A stretch of DNA of 9,113 nt from the NCBI GenBank assembly GCA_027886795.1, contig JAPCJU010000034.1, positions 1-9,113 on the forward strand. The letters run 5' to 3'. The DNA is from Nitrososphaerota archaeon (GTDB lineage Archaea; Thermoproteota; Nitrososphaeria; Nitrososphaerales; CADDZS01). The translations under genes and the position numbers were made by a program. Shown here in pieces: positions 1 through 4,917 of the stretch. Every line of letters starts with the position of its first letter. Positions within the stretch are counted from its first letter, which is position 1. The notes under the pieces were generated by a model. It worked only from the letters and a program-made list of their open reading frames with translations, did no database searches and was not told the DNA's origin.

Positions 1-156
1 CCGAACAAAGTGAGATTGGGTTCTGTAATTGAAATAAGGTTTAGAGAGGTCACGGCTGACCAGAAACTGGACGCGCCTTTCATAGTTAAGATAAAGCACG
101 ACAAGTCCCCGAGCGAATGTCTTCTCTCGCAGATCCCGAGCTACATTGTGACCTAA
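1..156 (+). CDS. ATP-dependent DNA ligase, C-terminal end (partial)
   Basis: This open frame enters from the left edge and ends in TAA at 154-156, giving 51 residues. It contains VIEIRFREVTADQKLDAPF followed by a DKSPSECLLSQI-like tail. That pattern matches the last strand of the OB-fold domain of ATP-dependent DNA ligases, where a V-E-V-x-[FY]-x-E-[IVW]-T run is followed by a hydrophobic stretch and a [RK]-x-D-K-x-P-x-E-C motif. The DKxPxEC ending is more like the short LigD/NHEJ-type ligases than the replicative archaeal ligase, but the catalytic domain lies outside the window, so the subtype is inference. The family seals nicks in duplex DNA through an enzyme-AMP intermediate. The end of the frame overlaps the ATG at 117 of the downstream polymerase-like gene, which suggests co-transcription and a shared repair role. 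Confidence 0.72.
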   Translation, partial: PNKVRLGSVIEIRFREVTADQKLDAPFIVKIKHDKSPSECLLSQIPSYIVT

Positions 157-717
157 ATCCAATTTTGGTTTTTTCTTTGTCTCAAAAGAAGGAACTTGAT
201 CCTGCTTTTGCACTAGAGGTCGCTAACGATTTCTTGGAAAAGACACAAGATCTCTATGAAAAAGTTGAGATCGCTGGTAGCCTCAGGCGGAAGGAAAATT
301 GTTCATGACATTGATTTCGCCGTTATCCCAAGAAGCGAGAATTATGCGGGGTGGAAGGAAAAAGTCTCCGAGAGGGTTGTAAGCATCGGGGGAACTGTAA
401 AACTCTTCGGCGAGCTTATCAGCGATTTTATTTACAGGTCTGTCCAAGTGAATCTTTTCATCTGCCCGGGTGAGGATTCTTGGGGAGTGACGCTGATGTG
501 GGCGACGGGGCCCAAAGGACACACGATCGGGATGACAATCAAAGCCCAGAAGAAAAATCTCCTTTACAATTCCCAGGGGATCTGGACCCGGGACGATCCG
601 ACTAAACTGGTACCGGCGAGGACGGAATACGATGTGGCACGAATTCTCGATTGGAAGTACAAAACTCCCGAATTGAGGGGGAAGGATAGTTCAAAGAAGG
701 AACCTGCCTACACTTGA
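117..717 (+). CDS. Family X DNA polymerase/nucleotidyltransferase-like protein, frameshifted
   Basis: Two overlapping frames together make one short PolX-like protein of about 200 residues. The first frame (from 117, stop at 306-308) gives the helical entry and the VEIAGSLRRKE motif. The second (open to TGA at 715-717) resumes with KIVHDIDFAVIP, the Asp-x-Asp metal motif, then VQVNLF, then TGPKGHTIGMTIKAQKK, and the thumb-like tail ARILDWKYKTPELRGK, which parallels the PolX consensus ending in PPELR. The junction lies in the A-run at 294-298; one extra base or two missing bases would join the halves. PolX enzymes fill short gaps in base-excision or end-joining repair. The third catalytic Asp of the family, in the V-D-[LFI] position, is Asn here (AAT, 451-453). 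ATG 117 lies inside the ligase gene; TTG 165 or 177 are alternative starts. Without a frameshift, ATG 256 would give a shorter protein lacking the GS motif. Family call fairly sure; activity doubtful. Confidence 0.72.
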
Positions 718-756
718 TTTACTCATTTACATTCAATATGCTTTCGTTTAGGACGG

Positions 757-1026
757 TCACCTCAATTCCCTTCGAACAATCTCGTTCTCCATTATGGTCT
801 TCTGGAGATCGATTCGCCTGGAGTGATAGACGAGACGCATCCTCTCTGAGGGTTCGCTTTCTTCTATCGCGAGGGTACATAAAAGTTGGAATGCTGGGCG
901 GATCGCACTAAGCTCTAATCTGAGCTGATCATCAGACCATTCCACGACGTTTTCCTCGAAAGCCAGAACTGCCTCTTGGTCTTTTCTTTCAAGCAACATA
1001 AAATCATCATACATTCTGGCAGACAT
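757..1026 (-). CDS. Small acidic helical protein, unknown function
   Basis: An 89-residue frame on the minus strand starts at ATG 1026 and ends at TGA 757. It is rich in Glu, Arg and Leu, has no membrane segment or Cys pair, and reads as mostly helical (for example LLERKDQEAVLAFEENVVEW near residues 11-30 and SDDQLRLELSAIRPAF near 31-46). It converges on the polymerase-like gene, whose stop at 717 is 39 bases away. No clear Shine-Dalgarno site precedes the start; the minus-strand reading of 1094-1102 (TTCTAAATA) could be a weak TATA-like box about 70 bases upstream. I do not recognise a family. The composition looks more coding-like than the overlapping plus-strand frame (714-911), which I treat as a shadow. 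Confidence 0.5.
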   Translation of the reverse strand: MSARMYDDFMLLERKDQEAVLAFEENVVEWSDDQLRLELSAIRPAFQLLCTLAIEESEPSERMRLVYHSRRIDLQKTIMENEIVRRELR

Positions 1027-1404
1027 TCCGGACGAACTTCAAATTTCGTAAGTAAGAATGTTAGATCCATAATCTAAAGTGGCTTTAGAGCACTATTTAG
1101 AAAACCTCTCTATGGGTTAACTTGCGGTCATCCTCTCCTTAGAAAACCATCCACGAAAAATATTACGAGATCTTGAAACTAGTCAAGAGAGCTCTTCTTG
1201 AAGAAGGTTTGTTCTTGAAAATTTCTTCAAATGGTTATTTTTCTCTCCCCAATTTTCACAGTGTTTATTCTGTCTTTTTCCCTCCCTTACCAAATGTAGT
1301 AGGGCAAAATAATCCATTACTGGAGTAAAATCACTGCTTTGAAGAAGACCATGTTCGGAAAATTCAATAGTCCAGGTGTTGGACACACAAAGGAGTAGGC
1401 ACCT
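1027..1404. other. Gene-poor AT-rich stretch with two competing small-ORF readings
   Basis: No convincing gene fills these 378 bases. On the minus strand a GTG at 1386 opens 67 codons to 1183, with FTPVMDYFALLHLVREGK in the middle; an inner ATG at 1317 would give 44 residues. On the plus strand an open stretch from 1143 to TAA 1326-1328 reads YYEILKLVKRALLEEGLF near its start, with only TTG 1173 as a start. Neither has a ribosome site, and the minus-strand GTG would sit only 18 bases from the divergent Thr-rich gene. The block 1308-1331 resembles 2568-2594, where the minus strand also reads FTP followed by a D-[N]-Y-F-x-L pattern. It may therefore be a degraded relative of the remnant at 2365-2650. 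T-rich tracts occur near 1228-1238 and 1273-1286. Confidence 0.35.
1391..1395 (+). promoter_or_regulatory. Ribosome binding site AGGAG choosing the TTG start at 1405
   Basis: AGGAG lies 9 bases before TTG 1405, and 21-24 bases before ATG 1417 or 1420. The spacing favours the TTG start for the Thr-rich secreted protein. Confidence 0.55.
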
Positions 1405-1842
1405 TTGAGATTAGTGATGATGTCCCTTGTCGTGGTCGTGGTGATATTCGGGATAACATCGATTGCCGCGGCCGCGGAACTCGGGCAAGGATTTCTCACT
1501 TCCTCGACAACGACTTTGACGACTTCGACCTCTACGACCGGCCCGACCCAAACCCAAACTTTTACGCAAACCGTTTCCCGCGAATCCACAGTCACCAGCG
1601 TCTTAACCAAGACAGTAAATGGAACTTTGGAGTTGTATACGATCACGATAACTTTGACTATTACCCTTCCCGGGCCTTTCACGACGGTGACGAGTTACAC
1701 GGCAGTTTATCATGCTACAACAACAACGGTTACTTCCACAACTTCAGTAATCACCACAACCATAAGCTGCAGCTCGCCTTACGACAAGCGTTGCCCCCAC
1801 GAGACCACTACCACCTCGACGACAATTACCAGATCAGGTTAA
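1405..1842 (+). CDS. Secreted Thr-rich mucin-like protein
   Basis: The 145-residue product starts at TTG 1405 and ends at TAA 1840-1842. Residues 1-24 form a classic export signal: MRLVMMSL, a run of Val/Ile, then IAAAA before a polar residue. The mature part is dominated by Thr with Ser, Val and Ile (for example STTTLTTSTSTTGPTQTQT), typical of extended, possibly O-glycosylated stalks or linkers on archaeal surfaces. There is one NGT glycosylation sequon near residue 72, and two Cys (122 and 130) that could form a small disulfide loop around SSPYDKR. No folded enzymatic domain is visible and no second membrane helix lies in this frame. However, a membrane helix begins a few codons later in another frame at 1850, so this may be the ectodomain of a longer protein cut by a frameshift. 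It probably acts at the cell surface; its function is unknown. Confidence 0.72.
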   Translation: MRLVMMSLVVVVVIFGITSIAAAAELGQGFLTSSTTTLTTSTSTTGPTQTQTFTQTVSRESTVTSVLTKTVNGTLELYTITITLTITLPGPFTTVTSYTAVYHATTTTVTSTTSVITTTISCSSPYDKRCPHETTTTSTTITRSG

Positions 1843-1849
1843 CTTTCAT

Positions 1850-2347
1850 TTGGATACCTCGACAATTATTCTGATTCTCCTCATACTATCGATTGTCGGT
1901 ATTATTGCTGTGAGCATTTACAGCCTGTATGTCGAAGACAAGCTTCTTTCTCGGGTTGAATCGCTCGAGCTGAACTTGGGAAAAATAATCCAAGGCAACA
2001 AAAAAATCGAAGATGCCGAATCAGGAGTTGGAAACGGAATTGGTTCTGTCCAGGCAGACTTGCGTGCATCCAATGAACGAATTCGGATTCTAACGGATGA
2101 ATTGGCTACGAATAAGATCAAAATGGAAGCAATTGAGAAGGAACTGGCGGCGAGCAACGCTAGGATCGGTATTTTGGCGAACATACAGTCGGTCAGCAGT
2201 CAGCAAACTTCTGACCGGGACGCGTCCGAATCAAATGAAATCGAACTGCTGAGAAAAGAGATCTCTGAATTGAAGAATGAACTCAAACTAATCGAAACAG
2301 AAAATGAGGAAATAGCAAGCAGGTTCAGTTTGTCGGAAGAGCTCTAA
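1850..2347 (+). CDS. Membrane-anchored coiled-coil protein, unknown function
   Basis: A 165-residue frame starts at TTG 1850, 7 bases after the Thr-rich gene, and ends at TAA 2345-2347. Residues 5-27 (IILILLILSIVGIIAVSIYS and on) form one transmembrane helix. The rest is strongly charged with heptad-like spacing: one coil at about 66-112 and a second at 127-157 (IELLRKEISELKNELKLIETE pattern), separated by a Ser/Gln/Asp linker. A short internal repeat, ASNxRIxIL, occurs near residues 73-80 and 101-108. AGGT at 1836-1839 is a weak ribosome site. The same frame is open upstream of 1850, so the TTG may not be the true start: joined to the preceding frame, the product would be signal peptide, Thr-rich ectodomain, membrane helix and cytoplasmic coil. 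It could be a scaffold or receptor-like protein; no family is recognised. Confidence 0.72.
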   Translation: MDTSTIILILLILSIVGIIAVSIYSLYVEDKLLSRVESLELNLGKIIQGNKKIEDAESGVGNGIGSVQADLRASNERIRILTDELATNKIKMEAIEKELAASNARIGILANIQSVSSQQTSDRDASESNEIELLRKEISELKNELKLIETENEEIASRFSLSEEL

Positions 2348-2364
2348 AGCGAAAATCCTTGAAA

Positions 2365-2650
2365 TCACTCGACGGAAGAAACGATTCTCTTCAATATCTC
2401 GCTTTCCAATATCGTTCCCATGAGCTTTCCCTGATCGTCTACAACGCTTTCAAACATGCGCGAGGTTTATTGAAATCAATCAGTGCAGTAAGGTCATTGT
2501 GGAATTGAAACAGTTCGATAAGGAAACTTGCCTGATAGTTGTCGCCTCTCTAACGCTGGAAGCTCGAAATAATTATCGGTTATTGGAGTAAAATATTGAC
2601 GATATATATAACCAGGATGATTGAAAACAGATCTTTCAGATAGGATTTAA
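2365..2650 (-). pseudogene. Degraded CBS-domain-like remnant
   Basis: Read on the minus strand, 2457 down to 2365 encodes a 30-residue piece with VVDDQGKLMGTILESEIL. This is the typical second half of a CBS domain (V-V-D-x-x-G-K-L-x-G-x-[IV]). Two further pieces join it if single bases are restored. A frame with NDLTALIDFNKPRA precedes it, broken near 2457-2462. A frame with YFTPITDNYFELPALERRQL precedes that, broken near 2485. Neither upstream piece has a start codon. CBS domains are adenosyl-ligand sensors normally found in tandem; only part of one is visible. A competing plus-strand reading ends in TAA at 2589-2591 and contains CLIVVASLTLEARNN, but has no start. The remnant points away from the gene at 2685 and shares its upstream region. 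It is either a decayed gene or an intact one hidden by sequence errors. Confidence 0.45.
2603..2611 (+). promoter_or_regulatory. Likely archaeal TATA box
   Basis: TATATATAA fits the archaeal TATA consensus and would place transcription start near 2633-2638, leaving a leader of about 50 bases before ATG 2685. A second candidate, TTTAAA at 2646-2651, would give an almost leaderless mRNA. Confidence 0.5.
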
Positions 2651-2684
2651 AACTGAATGAGACGTCATTGCTGGTTGCTCGTCG

Positions 2685-3305
2685 ATGCTCGATAGTATTC
2701 TAAAAAATCTTCTACAGGGCATCACGCTTATCGAAGACGAATTTGGAGCGGTCAACAAAATAATCTCAAAACAGGTCGGCGCTTATGCTACTACTTCTGG
2801 GAAAAATGTTTGTTTTCTAGAGCCGCCCGAGTCGAACAATCCGAGCCTCACCGGTTTCCCCGAAAATGGTTTCGAACTACCGGAAGGGATCGAGAATTCT
2901 GGGGTGTCGCAAAAGAACACCGTGGTTTATCGAACCGACCAAAGATTTCTTCCTTTGGAAGAATTGAAGTTTGACCTGATAGTTTTTGATTCTTTCTCTA
3001 GTTACGTATTCGGCATGGCAGAAAAGGAAGTCGTAGACCTGATGGAGGAGATCGTTAGGCTCTCTAGACAGGGTAAGAGTTTTGTTTTAACGTCTGAAAG
3101 TGGCATGCTTACGGAACGCGTTAACGGATACATTAGGGCAACTGTTGACAGCGTCATCATAGTAAAATCGGACGTCGCTCAGGGCAAGATAAACCGAGTT
3201 CTATACATCCCCAAGATGATCGGGACAAAGCCGCTGGATCACATGATCAAGATAACAGTTGAAGACGACGGTGTAAGCATCGACACCAGAGAGTTTGTGG
3301 GGTAG
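2685..3305 (+). CDS. FlaH/KaiC-like RecA-fold protein with degenerate Walker A
   Basis: This 206-residue protein has the outline of the FlaH(ArlH)/KaiC/RadA-like ATPase group. LLQGITLIEDEFGAVNKII (residues 9-27) sits where those proteins have a glycine-rich Walker A loop ending in GKS/T. FDLIVFDS (97-103) matches Walker B. SRQGKSFVLTSESG (127-140) matches the strand after it, and VLYIPKMIGTKPLDHMIKITV (172-192) matches the C-terminal strands of FlaH. The Walker A lysine is absent: the aligned residues are E-D-E-F-G-A-V-N-K. Nucleotide binding is thus probably lost or altered. FlaH itself binds ATP and works as a regulatory partner of the archaellum motor, so a non-hydrolysing relative could be a scaffold. 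ATG 2685 is the first start after an in-frame stop at 2658; there is no Shine-Dalgarno site. No archaellum genes are seen nearby. Confidence 0.65.
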   Translation: MLDSILKNLLQGITLIEDEFGAVNKIISKQVGAYATTSGKNVCFLEPPESNNPSLTGFPENGFELPEGIENSGVSQKNTVVYRTDQRFLPLEELKFDLIVFDSFSSYVFGMAEKEVVDLMEEIVRLSRQGKSFVLTSESGMLTERVNGYIRATVDSVIIVKSDVAQGKINRVLYIPKMIGTKPLDHMIKITVEDDGVSIDTREFVG

Positions 3306-3460
3306 CGTACTCATCCGTCTCTAGGCTTGGGTATTTACCGATCTACTCATAATTCTTCCAAGTCTCTGCCAGATCTAAAACTTTCTTGAAATTAAGGGCT
3401 TAGGCACCTAATTTGAGCCAACGACAGTTAGTTCTCTAGTCTATTCAAGCTGACCTTGGG

Positions 3461-3472
3461 TTCTTTTTCTCT
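3461..3472 (+). terminator. T-rich terminator-like tract
   Basis: TTCTTTTTCTCT lies about 155 bases after the FlaH-like gene and resembles archaeal oligo-T termination signals. It sits in the loop of TTGGG (3456-3460) paired with CCCAA (3475-3479). Confidence 0.3.
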
Positions 3473-3505
3473 CGCCCAACTAACAAGGCTGCTTTAGCAG
3501 GAATA

Positions 3506-3513
3506 GAGAAGGA
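3506..3513 (+). promoter_or_regulatory. Ribosome binding site for the gene at 3517
   Basis: GAGAAGGA ends 3 bases before ATG 3517 and supports that start over the inner ATG at 3559. A perfect small hairpin, CTGC-TTTA-GCAG (3489-3500), lies just upstream. Confidence 0.45.
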
Positions 3514-3516
3514 TTT

Positions 3517-3939
3517 ATGGGCGGCATATTCAGAGGATTCGAGAACAATCTGAGGGTTATGGGCGGTTTTTACGTCGTCAAAATGAAAAAAGATCCAAAG
3601 ACGGGACAGTATGTCGGCGTCGCTCAGTGGGTTAGGAGAGATGAACCCCTTGCAGGCTCCCGAGTAACCGCAGAAAGCAAGTGGCCGCAGAACAACCAGA
3701 CTCCCAAACTAGAAATCCGGTCTGACCCCCAGCCTGCTCCGGTATCTACTCCTCAAACCTCAAACGATCTGAACTCCTCGAGCAGAGAGGCTGGAGAGCG
3801 CGAACAATCCAATGGCGGGTATCGATCGGCAACCGACACTGATTTTTCACGGTTTGCAGATGACAAAGAAGAAAAAGTTACTGAACCGATGAAGAAAAAG
3901 TCTAACTTTTACGATCCTTACGATTCTTATGATCTGTAA
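3517..3939 (+). CDS. Mostly disordered polar protein, unknown function
   Basis: The 140-residue product begins with a short ordered-looking part (MGGIFRGFENNLRVMGGFYV and then KMKKDPKTGQYVGVAQWVRRDEP, residues 1-45). It continues as a long Pro/Ser/Asn/Gln/Glu-rich stretch (50-120) with no hydrophobic core, and ends in a Tyr/Asp tail, YDPYDSYDL. The lysine cluster EPMKKKSN before the tail and the acidic-aromatic ending are distinctive and may be a docking peptide; that is inference. There is no signal peptide, membrane helix or Cys. The good ribosome site and sustained open frame argue for a real gene. I recognise no family. Confidence 0.6.
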   Translation: MGGIFRGFENNLRVMGGFYVVKMKKDPKTGQYVGVAQWVRRDEPLAGSRVTAESKWPQNNQTPKLEIRSDPQPAPVSTPQTSNDLNSSSREAGEREQSNGGYRSATDTDFSRFADDKEEKVTEPMKKKSNFYDPYDSYDL

Positions 3940-4011
3940 ACTCTGATCTAGTTCATTTAGTAATCTACAAAGATTTCTAAATTTCTTCCCCAATTCCAAA
4001 AGTTCCCAAGA

Positions 4012-4161
4012 TTGCCTGCGGAGGAATCATCCCGATTAGCGCGGGATATTTCTGAATGTGAAAGGTTTTTTACATCGACGAACACGCTAGCAGATGCGAT
4101 CGATTTCATCTCGATGAAAGAGATCGTAAGATTATTGATACATCGAAGAGTTGAGAAGTAA
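4012..4161 (+). CDS. Possible tiny ORF, unknown
   Basis: A frame open from 3964 to TAA 4159-4161 has only TTG 4012 as a normal start, giving 49 residues (MPAEESSRLARDISECERFF then TNTLADAIDFISMKEIVRLLIHRRVEK). The amphipathic C-terminal half reads like a helix. After the stop, the same frame continues with ATG 4162 and GITYEIFREGMM to TAG 4213-4215, so a single stop may divide a 67-residue product. There is no ribosome site before TTG 4012. The opposite-strand frame (3957-4187) is probably a shadow. Confidence 0.25.
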   Translation: MPAEESSRLARDISECERFFTSTNTLADAIDFISMKEIVRLLIHRRVEK

Positions 4162-4221
4162 ATGAAAACAGAAAGAAGCGGAATCACTTACGAAATCTTC
4201 AGAGAAGGAATGATGTAGAAC

Positions 4222-4737
4222 ATGTCTACACAAACAACATCCCAGACCGAACCGATGGTAGAAGGAGAGAAGGAAGCTCCGGCTACCGAGTCTTCGGAAA
4301 TATTGACCTCCATTCAAGAATTGCAAGGAGAATCTGAAAGTATCAAAGACATTCTAGACATGGAGAAAGCTTATGCTTTAGAAGTTGCGACGATTATGAA
4401 ACAGTTCCTCGATCAGATTGGAAGATCCTACGTTTTGGATCCCAGTTTGTTTCCTAGGTTGGGTCACGGTGTAAAGGAAGTAATCCTCACTCCTCAGGGA
4501 GTGTTCTTTTTGGCTTACAACAACGGCTTGAATATCGCGAGGACGGTCGATGATCTCTCTCCAGACAGCCTGATCAAGGTTCTAGAGCGAATTCTGCCCG
4601 ATGTAAAGGCATTTCTGACTGAAAGAAGGCAGAAACTGTCCGCTAGAGCGACAATGCTCGAGAAAGTTGCCGGGGAATTAAAGAGAATTCCCAGCATTCC
4701 AAAATCCGCGAGAGCTTCCCAAACCAGAAACCAGTAA
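4222..4737 (+). CDS. Unknown protein with disordered N-terminus and helical core
   Basis: This 171-residue protein starts at ATG 4222; GAGAAGGA at 4202-4209 lies 12 bases before, a slightly long spacing. Residues 1-40 are Thr/Glu/Ser-rich and probably disordered. A folded part follows: a helix (IKDILDMEKAYALEVATIMK, 41-60), a possible beta hairpin (GVKEVILTPQGVFFLAYNN, 83-101), and a long helical section (LIKVLERILPDVKAFLTERR, 117-136) running into ATMLEKVAGELKRI. The tail (156-171) is basic and Pro/Ser-rich. There is no metal site, membrane helix or nucleotide-binding motif. It looks like a cytoplasmic adaptor or DNA/RNA-associated protein, but no function can be assigned. T-rich tracts follow it, so it is probably not co-transcribed with the nuclease downstream. 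Confidence 0.65.
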   Translation: MSTQTTSQTEPMVEGEKEAPATESSEILTSIQELQGESESIKDILDMEKAYALEVATIMKQFLDQIGRSYVLDPSLFPRLGHGVKEVILTPQGVFFLAYNNGLNIARTVDDLSPDSLIKVLERILPDVKAFLTERRQKLSARATMLEKVAGELKRIPSIPKSARASQTRNQ

Positions 4738-4761
4738 ATCGCGACTGAATTCGACCGCAAC

Positions 4762-4807
4762 TTTTTTGATTGCGCCCGAATTTCTGTTTCTTTTTTCTTC
4801 CTTTTCC
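4762..4807 (+). terminator. Tandem T-rich terminator-like tracts
   Basis: CTTTTTTG at about 4761-4768 and a longer T/C-rich run at 4781-4807 follow the stop at 4737. Archaeal transcripts commonly end at such oligo-T stretches without a strong hairpin. Confidence 0.45.
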
Positions 4808-4870
4808 GTCTAATCGTACTCCAGCATGAGCCTTGTTTTGGCTGCGAAATTATCCGAAGCATCTCTTGAA

Positions 4871-4880
4871 AGCATAAATC
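4871..4880 (+). promoter_or_regulatory. Possible TATA-like element before the RNase J gene
   Basis: AGCATAAATC lies about 40 bases before ATG 4918 and would put transcription start near 4900, giving a very short leader. This fits the absence of a Shine-Dalgarno site before 4918. Confidence 0.3.
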
Positions 4881-4917
4881 TTCAGTAAATTGCTGGCGAT
4901 GGTCAAAAGCCTCGCAA

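Noticed and set aside
1317..1682. Minus-strand 121-codon frame opposite the Thr-rich gene, rich in Val
   Set aside because: It is the antisense of Thr codons (ACN read backwards gives Val-rich codons); the plus strand has a signal peptide and ribosome site.
3306..3516. Search for a tRNA or C/D-box RNA in the gap
   Set aside because: No GGTTCGAATC-like T-arm and no paired C and D boxes were found; only the inverted repeats reported above.
4104..4119. Perfect inverted repeat TTTCATC/GATGAAA
   Set aside because: The two arms leave only a 2-base loop (4 if shortened), it lies inside a possible ORF, and short palindromes are expected by chance.
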